NCBI RefSeq assembly: GCF_020536995.1
Contig: NC_068367.1
Location: 65,695,493 to 65,759,492 of the forward strand
DNA: 64,000 bases
Source of the DNA: Dreissena polymorpha
Taxonomy: Eukaryota; Mollusca; Bivalvia; Myida; Dreissenidae
Direction: 5' to 3'
Under the pieces are notes generated by a model. It saw only the letters and a list, made by a program, of their open reading frames with translations, was not told the origin of the DNA and did no database searches. Position numbers and translations under genes: made by a program. Below, in pieces: positions 44,596 through 56,491 of the stretch. Position 1 is the stretch's first letter. Every line of letters starts with the position of its first letter.

Positions 44596-44947
44596 GAGAA
44601 GGGGTCAGATTCTCCCTAAAGAAAATTCCTTTGTGTGAAATAAGACATGCTCAAAAATCCACAACCATTTATTTGTATTATGTATCCTTTAAGCTGATGA
44701 ATTTTTAATATGATATTTAAGCAAATTAGCCAATGCATGGTTTATTTAAACCATTCCAATAAGCATTGGAAATTTATCAACATATTATTTTTATTACTTT
44801 TTGTGCACTTTGCATGCCAGATTTGTGTGAAATAGTAGTTATGATATTGGCATTCTTGAATTACTTTAATTTAAATTTAAATCTTACAAAACTTTTAAAA
44901 TCAATGTTGTAAAGTTCCTCTATATGTACTTAAGTTTCGCTTGATTT

Positions 44948-45304
44948 GTCATTGTCAGCTCGGGTACTACTTACATGTACCCTGGGTACTCTTAATAATT
45001 CTTAAATGTACCCGCGTACCGAAAATATACTAACATGTATCCGGTCAATTGAGACTGTGCCCAAGATGCATTTCCGCCTAAAATCCAATGTCGTCAAAAT
45101 GCTTTTTGAGCAGGAGTTTCGATAATATAAAGGTCATTTTACAGAATATTGACATAAATATGAATATAATTAATTTGAAAAAAGCCGACAAAGATCTATT
45201 TAGCGTTAGGTTACGTTTCAGTATAGTTTCCGTACCCGGGGTACATTTTAGTATACTAAGGAGTATCCGGGGTAAATTTTATTAGTACCTGAGCCGAAAA
45301 TGAC
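44948..45304. mobile_element. Short TIR element (MITE)
   Basis: The left end GTCATTGTCAGCTCGGGTAC and the inverse of the right end GTCATTTTCGGCTCAGGTAC match at most positions; inner GTACCC/GGGTAC blocks extend the pairing. About 357 bp, no coding capacity, superfamily not recognised. Confidence 0.55.
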
Positions 45305-45555
45305 CAATGGAGCTTAAGTTTCCCTTCGAATAATTGGTTTGTATACATTAATGCTGTGCACATGCCCATCATGAGTTGGTCTGTCTAAGGTCGGTATGTA
45401 GACTATTTTTGTTCTGCTTATATCTGGTGAATGCATTGGTGTACAATTTTTGCAAATTGGTATGTTGGTTATTAGTGACAACCTGCATGCACTTGTTAAT
45501 GTTTAGGTCAACATGTCAAAGGTCAGTGTCACAAGGTTTAGTGATTTCTTTGGTA

Positions 45556-45823
45556 TGTCAAATAATGATGAGAAATTGGGTGAAATATTTGGGTTTTCTT
45601 TATGTACGAAATATTGACAAGTATATCAGTAGCGAGTATGCATGACAGTCAAAAGATTAAATATTTGGATCTGGTGTGTGTTTAACAACAAAGGGGTTAC
45701 AATGCTGTTGACACAAGCCTTAGGCTGTATTTGCATTATTTATTATTTGTACCACAACGCTCATTAACGTGTGCATACTTGAATAGTGACTTCTCCAGTA
45801 GGTTGAAATTCAGCCAATCAGGA
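45556..45823 (+). repeat. 5' LTR portion of the broken Gypsy element
   Basis: 268 bases beginning TGTCAAATAATGATGAG, nearly identical to the start of the 3' LTR. Confidence 0.85.
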
Positions 45824-45825
45824 TA

Positions 45826-48250
45826 TATTGGCGTTATTAGGTAAAAGTAAATATTTCACCAGTTTAGATTTGATATCGGGATATTGGCAAATACCTATAA
45901 AGGAAGAGGACAGAGAAAAAACGGCTTTCGCTTCGGGATTCAGGGGTCTATTTCAATTTAATGTTATGCCCTTCATTGCCTCTTCCGCCGGTGCTATATT
46001 TCAAGAATTGGCTAATAAAGTACTCAAAGGTTGTGAGAGCTTTTCACCTGACTTGCAATCTCATTTATCACACGTAGATACAGTACTACAGAGTCTCAGT
46101 AAACATAACCTAAAGCTAAAACTATCAAAATGTCAATTCTTACAAAGAGAGACTAGATACCTAGGCTTCATCATAGATCAAAATGGTATAAGGCCGGATC
46201 CGTTAAAAGTAGAAGCGATCTGACAATTCCCTAGACCAAAGTGCGTGCGCGATGTACGATCTATCTTAGGCGCAGCGGGATTTTATAGGAGATTCTGTCC
46301 GTCGTATTCAGAAGTAGTCGAGCCTCACATTAATCTCATGAGAAAGAATGTCCCATTTAAATGGTCAAAACAATGCGAAGATAGTTTCATACAATTAAAA
46401 GACTCATTTACACAAATCCCTTATCTTTCATACCCTGATCCGAAAAAAGGTTATATACTGTATACTGATGCATCCGATAAATGCATAGGATCTTGCTTAA
46501 CTCAAAAATGCGACAATAACGAGACCGGGGATTATGTGGGCAAAAAGCCGATATTTTTCATATCGAACAGATTAAGCCCCACGCAATGCAAATATAGTAC
46601 CATTGAAAAAGAATGTTACAGCATATTTTACAGTCTAAGTAAATTACACCATTATTTACACAACGCCGAATTTGTTATCAAGACGGATCATAGGCCGTTG
46701 AAATTTCTTTTGGAAAGTCCGATGCAAAACAAGAAAATACAATTATGGGCCTTAAGTATAGCGGGTTACAACTGCAAGATTGAATATATACCGGGAAAAA
46801 AGAATATTATTGCCGACTTTCTAAGCCGACCTCCAAAAACCAAAATAAAGAATTATCAATGCGATCAGACAGAACTAGAATTAGATATTAACAATAAACT
46901 TACGATCAATTCGCAAATAAATAAACAAGACCAAACACGCCAAATTAATGTAATCGACTCCACAAACATTGACCACAAGCAAATAATTGATAATATTATT
47001 ACCCCGCAGCCAATCCCAGTCGACGACACAGCGTCGAACGGTAATATATCAGGGCTTAATATGCAAATAGAACAAGAAAAAGACCCTCATATATCTGAGA
47101 TTAAAGCGAGATTAAGATTAGGGAAACAGAACAAGAGTGAAGATGATAGATATTTAACGGTTGATGGCATACTGTACTACATATCAAACGTAGATGAGGA
47201 ACCTACTCTCAGGCTTTTTGTACCTAAACACCTGACTGGTTTAGTTGTCAAGCAATATCATGATGAAAACGGGCATCCTGGGTCTCAAAGGCTTTTTCAG
47301 ACACTAAAAGAGAAATATTACTGGCCTAAAATGTTCAAAGAATTGAATGATTATGTATCTAAGTGCATTATATGTCAAAGTAGAGACTTAAAAGCAATTA
47401 AAGCTCCCATATCGTCGGATACATCAATACCGCCGTTTCCGTTTTCAGTTGTTTCCATAGATATATGCGGGCCATATCTGAAGACGCTTTCCGGAAATAG
47501 ATATATAATATGTTTCGTAGATCAATACTCCGGATACATAGAAGGGTTTCCATCGACAGATAAATCTTCTGATAGCGTAATACACCTGTTAATGAACGAG
47601 ATTTATTGCCGTCATAGTTGTCCTATAAGAATTATAACTGATAAATGAAAAGAATTCACTAGCACAGCGTTCACGGAAACATTAAAATCAATGAACATTG
47701 ACCACGTAAAAACGACAATATATCATCCCGCGTCTAATGGCATGAACGAACGTTCACATGGGACTATGAACAATATACTATCAAAACGGGTTCAAGAAAA
47801 TGTACAACAATGGGACTTACATTTAAACATGTCTTTAGCAGCAATGAGATTTAGTACATCCGAGACTTCGAAGCACACACCGTTCTTCTTACTTTTTAAT
47901 AGAGACCCTATTCTTCCAATAGACAACTTGTTAAAGCCTAGACGTAAATATCACGGTGATGATTATCATAAAATAATATTAGAAGAACAACACAAATCAT
48001 TTAAAAAGGTATGTGCCTAAAATTCAAAAATCGAAACGTAGACAAGCTCATAATGCGAATAAAAATACGAAAGATATTAAATTCGAAATCAATGACCCCG
48101 TTTACTACAAAAACTTTCAACATACGAATAAATGAGACAGTAAATGGAGGCCATATTATCGTATAATCGAACAAAAGTCGCCGTTAACATACGTAATAAA
48201 GAATCAGTTAGACAACTCAACTATTAAAGTTCACGCTGATCAAATAAGGC
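45826..48250 (+). pseudogene. Pol region (RT, RNase H, integrase) of the broken Gypsy element
   Basis: Reverse transcriptase (LDLISGYWQIPI, then LGFIIDQNGI) is followed by the RT connection and RNase H (ILYTDASDKCIG, IKTDHRPLKF) and IADFLSRPP. Integrase shows the HHCC segment (YHDENGHPGSQR, CIICQS), the catalytic core (VVSIDICGPY, YHPASNGMNERSHG) and a C-terminal VHADQIRHANIDEW-type tail. Order RT-RNase H-integrase is the usual Ty3/Gypsy order, unlike the Gmr1-like element 27 kb away. The region is broken. Confidence 0.85.
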
Positions 48251-50783
48251 ACGCAAATATCGATGAATGGCCAATGATGAATAAACCACTAGCGCGCCCG
48301 AATAGAAAAGCAAATTTAGCCTTTGCCGACGACACATTATCTTCTGATAGCGATTCAAATATGTCAGTACATGGGTTACCTGTAATTACGCAACAGATCC
48401 GACAGATTAGAGATAACACGGATGACGAGGAAAACATTCCGCTTGCTGAATTGCAAAAACATTTGAGAAACAAACAATTCGCGGATATACAGTCAAGCTC
48501 CAGTGAACCAGATACGATGCATTCCGATAACAGTAATTCACAAAACTCACCTGTACGTAGAGTTGAAAATGATTCTTCAGATGATCAGATGCAAATTGAC
48601 GCGGTAGCGTTAAGAAACAAAAAACGAAAATAAACTAAAAAGACTTCACGTTCAAATAACGCCATGAAGAAAGCAATTTTCACGTGCCTTCAGACAATGG
48701 CTGAACACATGTAAATGAATGGACTACAAAATAAAGCGAGATAGATGTCGAGACTTAAAGACCCCAGATTTTTGTATATAGAGTTTTGAATGTATATGTA
48801 GTAAATATGTAAAAACAGGATTATAGAGGACGGTATCGTCCGATTTTGATAATGTATCGTCATTAGCATTGATTTACGGGTTTAGAATGAAATGAAAGTG
48901 TCATATTTAAGTCTACGGGTGATATAATAGATATATTTCAGTAATATGTAACGAACAGAAAATATAAGAATCGTGACTCGCAAAATGCACATAAACAATT
49001 AGAAGGTACATTAAGAGGGAAGAAACGTGACATTCCGATACGTAAAATATAAGAATCGTGACTCACAAAATGCATATAAACAATTAGTAAGTACATTAAG
49101 CTGCTGTCTATGAACGCCAAGATACACACGTTGACGCCCATTACTTGATGACAGGCGTGGGTCAAGAATTAGGCGAGTACGTAACGAAATTGGTATAATT
49201 AACCCTCAAAATAGGCAGACAGGACCTCGCCTTATCTCAGGAAATATTCATTTTGTATTATTTACCTTGACAAGCTTATGACAACGCACTTGACAACGAC
49301 ATTAACCAACGCTAGCTTATGCCCTACAGCGCTCAGGTAAACACCATTTTAGGCATACATAACATTTTAATACAGTTTGTAAATATCCTTAAAAGCAAAG
49401 CAGTGGATCTTTTATTAGTATAATGTAAAAGATACAACTATATTGCTATGATTCATTAAAAATTTGATACTGATCGAATATGTAGTTTATTCTTTTTCAT
49501 TTCTTTATAAGAATAACTACATTAAGACAAGGGATTTTGTTTGTAAATTTTTGTTCTCAAAGTAAATAAAACATAATAAAGCACAATACATTTCATTGAA
49601 TAGACAAACGCGTATAGTTTAAATAAAACATCATAAATTTGCGTCATGAGAATCGCATTCCTTTAGCACATTAATTTTATTTGGGTATATCTTATCATAG
49701 GTGTGAATAGTAATCTGGATGCTTATATAGCAAATTCCATTAATATGTAAATAAAAGGCCCGTTTATCATTTCATGTAATTGACCCTATAAGATTTGCCA
49801 ATGCGATACAAGTTAAGAAGAAAAGCAGCGCTCCTGACATCGTTGGCGTGGTTTGCCTGCCGCAACATGCGTTCATAACGCATTTGAGATCGTGATCAGA
49901 TCTTAACACCCCGACAAAGAAGAAGAATATGTCATCGACATACAGATATCTTCGACGACGATGTATCCGTCGAGAATCAGATGACGTAACAGACGACTTC
50001 AATTAGGATCAACATTGTCGACATTGATCCAAATTGTGAACCAGCATCAGTACCATACAACGAGTGGACTGTTAATGGACATTTCACGCACCGTCGAAAA
50101 TTATTTTTAAAGATACGATGATATGAAATGACTTGATGATGAAAATCGCGCGTACGTTGTACATATATTAGGTGAACATTTTATCGTCTATGAACTTATA
50201 TACCTTACCTTAATTACGTGTACATAAACAATTAGTATAATACTACAGTCATGAACGCAGTCATTCTGCAGAACTCTTTATAATAAACGTTTGAAGTATT
50301 CTAAATCGTGCAACAGCCGAGGACCAACAGCTTCTCCGACCGACCATCATCGTCTTCATTCGGAAGCCGACGTCTTCAATCGACTGCATGTTACCATCTA
50401 CAACCAGATGTCACATACTCTCCAACCGGACGTCTCATCTCTTCACCTAGACGCCACATCGCCTCCAGCAAAGATGTCAAAAATGGACACTATTCGTATC
50501 GGATTTCCCAAATCAGTGACGCATTCCACGTCATTGTGATTGACATTGACTATTTAAATATTCCGACGTTTTATTATTTCCGCAGAAACATTCGTTAAAA
50601 CTTTCATTAATAATTTGCAGATTTTCATCATATATATGTTTTAGTCACTGATGTTTTCATGTTTGCGTGTTTGATTTTCTACATCGTATGTATTAATATG
50701 TTTTCGTTTACTTCCATACTTACATTCTTAAAGATTTTTCTGTATCCTTAAATACATAAAAATCAAATTGAGAGGATAAGTTG
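48251..50783 (+). other. 3' internal region of the broken Gypsy element
   Basis: A hydrophilic, acidic frame at 48274-48633 (DDTLSSDSDSNMSV, SSSSEPDTMHSDNSNSQ) follows integrase and may be the end of the polyprotein or a separate product. At 48955-49103 an 89-bp direct duplication shares TATAAGAATCGTGACTC. The remaining two kilobases show no protein that I recognise. Confidence 0.5.
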
Positions 50784-51252
50784 TGTCAAATAATGATGAG
50801 AAATTGGGTGAAATATTTGGGTTTTCTTTATGTACGAAATATTGACAAGTATATCAGTAGCGAGTATGCATGACGGTCAAAAGATTAAATATTTGGATCT
50901 GGTGTGTGTTTAACAACAAAGGGGTTACAATGCTGTTGACACAAGCCTTAGGCTGTATTTGCATTATTTATTATTTGTACCACAACGCTCATTAACGTGT
51001 GCATACTTGAATAGTGACTTCTCCAGTAGGTTGAAATTCAGCCAATCAGGAACAAGCACGTATAGAACACTGACCAATGGGATTCATAACTGAGTTTCAC
51101 GGGCCAGATGTTAGAGGGAAACAAGACAGTTAGCGTTTAGACTTGGAGACGTACGGGTCGAGAAAGATACGATCATGTAGCTATCAGACTGTATTTGTAT
51201 AACTGAAAATATTAAGTATGTTAGACATTAAATTGGACTAGAAACTGATACA
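50784..51252 (+). repeat. 3' LTR of the broken Gypsy element
   Basis: 469 bases, TG...CA ends, followed by TGGTG. Confidence 0.8.
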
Positions 51253-51257
51253 TGGTG

Positions 51258-52092
51258 TTGTTGAATATTTTATCCTATATTATGCAGAGAAACCGATATA
51301 ATAGAGAGGGACCGACTTGTCCCATGCGTGACACGAGAAAATGGTTGTTAATGCAAATCTCGTCATCTTGGCAATATGCGCGTGACGAGATATCGAATGA
51401 TAAGCTACACACCGGTAATTTAAGAGTAATGAACATTGCTAGTAACTATGTGTCATCCATGAACTATGAACGATTACGCGACAGGTAGAAAGTAATAAAC
51501 ATATAAAGTTTAAGGGCAAGGTCACATGATCTGGTATCATAATATTAGTTTGCACACAAAAACTAGAGAACCTGTTAATGTTAGAAAATATTGAACAATA
51601 TTTGTGATGTAATCAGAGAACATGTTCATGTTAGAAAATATTGAACAATATTTGTGATGTTGGCCTTCACTAACTACATACCTGATACATTGTTTAATGT
51701 CTGTCCATTTAACAATATGCATTCAAACTCACTGCATTTAGTCTGGCCTATCTATCTGTTAAACATGATCTAATTTCCAAATCGGTATCTTCTTTGCCAC
51801 CAATGGAAATGTAATATATTCAATACCCACGTGACCCAATGGTCCCATTACAGTTTACATAGTAACACTGTTTACTGCTTACAATTGATTGTCATTTGAC
51901 AGTTTATTTGGTTTCTGTTTAGTTCAAAATACTTGATGGCTTAACCATTTTAGGTTTAACTGGGTTTTTGCTCAGTACATATTTTGTGATTGCTTGACTT
52001 TTTAATAAAAGATTTAAATTATGTCTTTTCTGAACTAGTTAATCGTATTGACAGAGATACTGTGAAATTAAGAATTTTCCTGAACGTTTTGT
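51258..52092. other. No gene seen; likely upstream region of the B-box gene
   Basis: Contains a 52-bp tandem pair at about 51565-51655 (GTTAGAAAATATTGAACAAT ATTTGTGATGT twice). No TATA or other promoter motif stands out; the 5' untranslated sequence of the next gene is probably near the end. Confidence 0.4.
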
Positions 52093-52101
52093 TTGCTTAA
52101 A

Positions 52102-52442
52102 ATGTCAATTATCAAAATGGCAGACTTGTCTACGTTTTCTCATGCCAAAGGCTCTGATGAGGTTAAGGATTGTATTTGTTCGTCATGCAAAGAGCAAGCA
52201 CATGCAGATTTTTACTGCAAAACATGTTTGAAACTTTATTGTGGGAAATGTATTCAGTTGCATGATAAGTGGTTTAGAAAACATTCAGCATATGGAAGGA
52301 ATGACATGAAAGAATGGCCATTTTCAAAAGAGGTGGAGGAATTTCTATTGAAGTGTGAAGCGCACAAGGATGACAAAATTGAAATGTTATGTGATGACCA
52401 CAGTCAGCTGTGCTGCACAAAGTGTGCCTTCAATGATCACAG
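52102..52442 (+). CDS. B-box zinc-finger (TRIM-like) protein, first coding exon
   Basis: From ATG 52102 (or 52117) the exon reads MSIIKMADLSTFSHAKGSDE and then two B-box-type zinc segments: CICSSCKEQAHADFYCKTCL with C-x2-C and H ligands, and CEAHKDDKIEMLCDDHSQLC with CTKCAFNDH. A donor AG/GTATTT follows at 52443, after NDHR in phase 2. B-box proteins without a RING finger are common in bivalves and usually continue into a coiled coil and sometimes NHL or SPRY repeats; they act in ubiquitin signalling or innate immunity scaffolding. No second exon was found in the remaining window, so later exons are likely beyond it or highly diverged. The first intron contains a family a HINE. Confidence 0.8.
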
Positions 52443-53179
52443 GTATTTCTGAAACAATTTGCCACTAATCAGTTATTAAATATCAATAACCTAAGTCACA
52501 ATTTAAATGAGAATTAAGAATTGTAAATTTGTCAACTTTGATTTATGGTATTTTAACAAACACATTTTCGTCCTGAAATTGTTGTGAAAAGTATGATAAA
52601 CTACATGTATGTTATTTTAAGACTACACTTTCATTTTAATTCTTAGAAATTATTTATAGCATTAATTAGAAATTTTGCAAATTGCTGCTTGAGATCATTT
52701 GTTACAATGATGCTCTGACACTTCTGGACCACATGCGGGTGTTGTTTCATTACGCTTCACATGGATATTGATCTATGCAAACAATATTGACTTTCTTACC
52801 TCTGGGGTAAAAATGACCCCCCCCCCCCCTCTCTCTCTCTCTCTCTGTGTGTGTCTCTCTCTCTCTCTCTCGCTCTCTCCACATATACTTGTGAAGCATG
52901 TGTTACACTCTTCAAAAATGAAGATTGTTTAGGAGTTCTTATTCATTTGAGTTGAATATTTTCTGTTATGGCATTAGCCTGTGTCCTTAATAACCATGCA
53001 TCAGAAAAACAAGAGATTTGAAAGTGGGTTTCAACTCAAACACTACATAACTGAATTTTAATATCTAATGCTCAGGTAAGGGAGGTCTTTTAGCTTAGAG
53101 TAATTATATAATAGATTTGTATAAACCATTGGTTTCTTTGTCCAAAGTAGATCTCATGTTTGACTTTTGATTGTATTTT
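52443..53179. other. Intron of the B-box gene
   Basis: No exon seen. Holds a low-complexity tract at 52817-52878: a run of C, then CT dinucleotides with a GTGTGTGT break. Confidence 0.5.
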
Positions 53180-53457
53180 TATGTCCCCCACCACTTTAGT
53201 GGGGGACATATTGTTTTTGCCCTGTCTGTTGGTTTGTTTGCTTGTTTGTGTGTTTGTTTGGTCAAATTTTAACATTTGCAATAAATTTTGAATATTGAAG
53301 ATAGCGACTTGATATTTGGCATGCATGTGTTTCTCATGGAGCTGCACATTTTGATTAGAGAAAGGTCAAGGTCATCCTTCAAGGTCAAAGGTCAAATATA
53401 TAGCTTCAAAGCAGCGCAAAAGGGGACATAGTGTTTCTGACAAACACATATCTTGTT
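53180..53457 (+). mobile_element. HINE-like element, family a (one monomer)
   Basis: Head hairpin ATGTCCCCCACCACTTTAGT GGGGGACAT, TTGTTTG run, one monomer with GACTTGATATTTGGCATGCA and AAGGTCAAGGTCATCC, tail GGGGACAT, TGTTT-ctga-CAAACACA, CTTGTT. Sits in the B-box gene intron. Confidence 0.8.
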
Positions 53458-53704
53458 TTAACTTGTAAAACAAAGTGCATTCAACACAAACAGTGAGCTC
53501 AATAATCGCTGTAAAACCTGTCACACTGCATAGGCAATTGGTCAAAAGCCTTTTGAAAAAAGACTACATTTAGGTGAACTAGCAATCTTTTCTAGAGTTT
53601 ATTTTTCACATATTCAATAAATCTCTGTTCAGCTGCAATAAGAAATTAAAGCTGTCAAGAAACTAATTATGATTACCTAGATTACGTAGAAAATCTGACT
53701 TTCT

Positions 53705-54284
53705 GATTTAAGGGCCCTATGGATCGTTATAAAGAATAGTGCAGGTGTTTTGTTTAAGGATCCTATGGATTGTTGAATAGTGCAGGTAATTGGTTCAAGG
53801 ACCCTATGGATTGTTATAAAGAATAGTTCAGGTGATTTGTTTAAGGATCCTATGGATTGTTGAATAGTGCAGGTAATTGGTTTAAGGACCCTATGGATTG
53901 TTATAAAGGATAGTGCAGGTGATTTGTTTAAGGATCCTATAGATTGTTGAATAGTGCAGATAATTGGTTTAAGGACCCTATGTATTGCTAAAAAGGATAG
54001 TGCAGGTGATTTGTTTACGGATCCTATGGATTGTTGAATAGTGCAGGTGATTTGTTTAAGGATCCTATGGATTGTTGAATAGTGCAGGTAATTGGTTTAA
54101 GGGCCCTATGAATTGTTATAAAAAATAGTGCAGGTAATTGGTTTAAGGGTCCTATGAATTTTTATAAAGAATAGTGCAGGTAATTGGTTTAAGGGCCCTA
54201 TGAATTGTTATAAAGAATAGTGCAGGTAATTGGTTTAAGGACCCTATGGATTGTTATAAAGAATAGTGCAGGTAATTGGTTTAA
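53705..54284. repeat. Minisatellite, left part
   Basis: Units of about 46 bp (CCTATGGATTGTTATAAAGA ATAGTGCAGGTAATTGGTTT AAGGAC) alternate with shorter units of about 39 bp lacking ATAAAGA (GGATCCTATGGATTGTTGAA TAGTGCAGGT). The array continues at 56053 after an insertion. Confidence 0.9.
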
Positions 54285-56052
54285 CCCTTTCCTTGACAGC
54301 CATTTAGCCAATATAAGCCTCTCCAGTTACCACAAGACATAGCTGCGTGCTGACCGGTGGCTGATAGCCATCTTATCAATATCAGTACCCCATCTTTACA
54401 GGCATTATTGGAAAAACGCTGTTTTATGACCCTCATTGCTTTTAAACCTGATATTCTCATAAAAATTGAAATATTATTGAAAAATACACAATATGAAAGT
54501 TTAAGCTAATAAAATTTCCTTTCCTGTGGTGTAAACTGTATGTTTATACCTTAATTTATTGGTCAGTTATAGTCATGCAAAGTTGACCGTTGTGTGTTTT
54601 ACTGCATTTAAATGCAAATCTCTTTCCAGCTCATATAGAAACTTTGCGAAGTTGGTGTGTTGAATCAAACACAAATAATTATATTTTGGAATATTATTTT
54701 TTTTTCTTACTTTCCAAACAATTCTTCTTTCTTGAAGATTTTTTTATTTTATAAATTCATTCTGCAAGCCTCAAAATTCATGTAAATTCTTATAAATAAC
54801 TATAGAAAAACACAGAGTTTCTCAAACAACTTCATGCATTTTCAAAATAAATTGTATTATTTCTTATAAAATTCGTAAAATACTTGGTATTTCTATTACA
54901 TTAATTCACCAAATGATTTATAAACATTTATAGATACTGGTAACAATTTAATTGGATGTTGCATAATGTGCCATGAATATTCATATAATTAATTTGCATT
55001 TTGCATTTTATTACCGATCGAAATCCGGCAATGTCGGCGTCTTCAATAAGTCTTCAGTTCCTGTATTTATTTGCAAAATTCCAAGTTTATTATCAAATAC
55101 TCCAGTTTATCTGATCGCCGACATATAACTTTATAACCCAGAAGTCGCCAACAAACCCGTGTATTTGTGTACCAAATTACAAAACGCCGAGGTAACATGG
55201 CACGCGCGCCAATGTCATCTGAAGACTACTGCTGTGTCCGGTAAACATGTTTATTCAAAGTGTCTAGAACCCGTGTTTCTTATCCCTAAATGTTAGATTA
55301 GCATGTGCGCTATTAATTATTATTGGTCAGTTCAAAGGCATATTGAAGACCGCCGACTGCGTCTTTGTTTTATTGCCCAATCAAGCACCGATAATCCAAT
55401 ATCCTGTGTATTACGAAACACAAACTTTAGATAAGCACGTGTCGTTTGTAAAAACATTTTAGTGTACATGCCATTTAACATATCGATGTAATTCTCGTAC
55501 ATGATCTCGGAAACAAACATTTACGATATACTGGAATCAAACAATAATAAGAATGAAATAGATTTACACCCAAATGATATTATATACCTATGGGACTTGT
55601 TTATTTTTGCGACATTTTTAACGAGTTATTAATACATTTTCGGAAAATGTCCAAATTAAATATGGTTAGAGAATAGCAGTTATTTTAGGACATTACGAAA
55701 TGCCTGAAGCGCGCACATCCCGGAACGTGATTTACGCATGTCAAATGGTAAAACCCTCGTCTTGATTGGTCGCCAATTGCATCATAACTTTAAATAGCAA
55801 CATTACCGGATGTTTACTCGACAGTTTAGAAAAATGATGAACGCAGGTGTATATGCATTTCTGTTACACTTAAAACGTCATTAAAGCATTTAAATAGCAA
55901 TTTAAATCGTGACGCGTAAAAACGCGTATATATCAGGTTATTGATAGGGTAGTAGAAATGCGTAGATAACAGGGAATCGATACAGGCGTAGATAAGCGTA
56001 TTTGACAGGGAATCGATAGGGTCGTAGAAACGCGTACCTGTCAAGGAAAGGG
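54285..56052. mobile_element. TTAA-flanked piggyBac-like non-autonomous element
   Basis: The left end CCCTTTCCTTGACAG is inverted at the right end CTGTCAAGGAAAGGG... (CTGTCAAGGAAAGGG read directly at 56038-56052). TTAA flanks both (54281-54284, 56053-56056). It interrupts a minisatellite unit at GGTTTAAGGAC, and every intact neighbour unit shows the TTAA unduplicated. CCC ends with TTAA fit piggyBac. No transposase in 1768 bp. Near the right end GACAGGGAATCGATAGGGTC GTAGAAACGCGTA-type units repeat about three times. Confidence 0.85.
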
Positions 56053-56489
56053 TTAAGGACCCTATGGATTGTTATAAAGAATAGTGCAGGTAATTGGTTT
56101 AAGGACCCTATGGATTGTTATAAAGAATAGTGCAAGTAATTGGTTTAAGGACCCTATGAATTGTTATAAAGAATAGTGCAGGTAATTGGTTTAAGGGCCC
56201 TATGGATTGTTATAAAGATTAGTGCAGGTAATTGGTTTAAGGGCTATATGGAAGTAGTGTATGTGATTGGTTTAAGGGCCATATGAATTGTTATAAAGAG
56301 TAGTGCAGGTGATTTGTTTAAGGGCCCTATTGATTGTTATAAAGATTAGTGCAGGTGATTGGTTCAAGGGCCCTATGGAAGTAGTGCATGTGATTGGTTT
56401 AAGGGCCATTTTGATTGTTATAAAGAGTAGTGCAGGTGATTGGTTTAAGGTCCCTATGGGTTGTTATAAAGAGTGTAGTGCAGGTGATT
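56053..56489. repeat. Minisatellite, right part
   Basis: Same units as 53705-54284, more diverged toward the right end (GGCCATATG, GGAAGTAGTGCATGTGATTG variants). Confidence 0.85.
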
Positions 56490-56491
56490 TA

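Larger units (their letters stand above)
39579..44606. mobile_element. Element B: large TIR element with AAGTGYATT arrays and a BEN gene
   Basis: The left end TGACCC-TTCCCGAAAA and the inverse of the right end TGACCCCTTCTCAAAA are imperfect inverted repeats. Inside each lies an array of AAGTGTATT/AAGTGCATT motifs, inverted relative to each other. The middle holds a minus-strand BEN-domain gene (40559-41517) and a nested family e HINE (42220-43745); about 3.5 kb remains without it. No target duplication was clear. No known transposase was recognised. The layout parallels element A. Confidence 0.5.
45551..51257 (+). mobile_element. Ty3/Gypsy LTR retrotransposon, broken but young
   Basis: LTR sequence at 45556-45823 matches 50784-51051 with one difference seen in 268 bases. 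The 3' LTR (50784-51252) begins TGTCAAATAATG and ends ACTGATACA, with a purine-rich tract GAGAGGATAAG before it. TGGTA and TGGTG flank the outer ends, a likely near-perfect target duplication. The parts present are reverse transcriptase, RNase H, integrase and a long 3' region without clear genes; gag and protease are not seen. Several breaks are evident, yet LTR similarity says the insertion is recent. The clade within Ty3/Gypsy was not resolved. Confidence 0.85.

Noticed and set aside
45376-45645. 89-codon plus-strand frame
   Set aside because: It runs from unique sequence into the LTR of the broken Gypsy element and has no recognisable motif.
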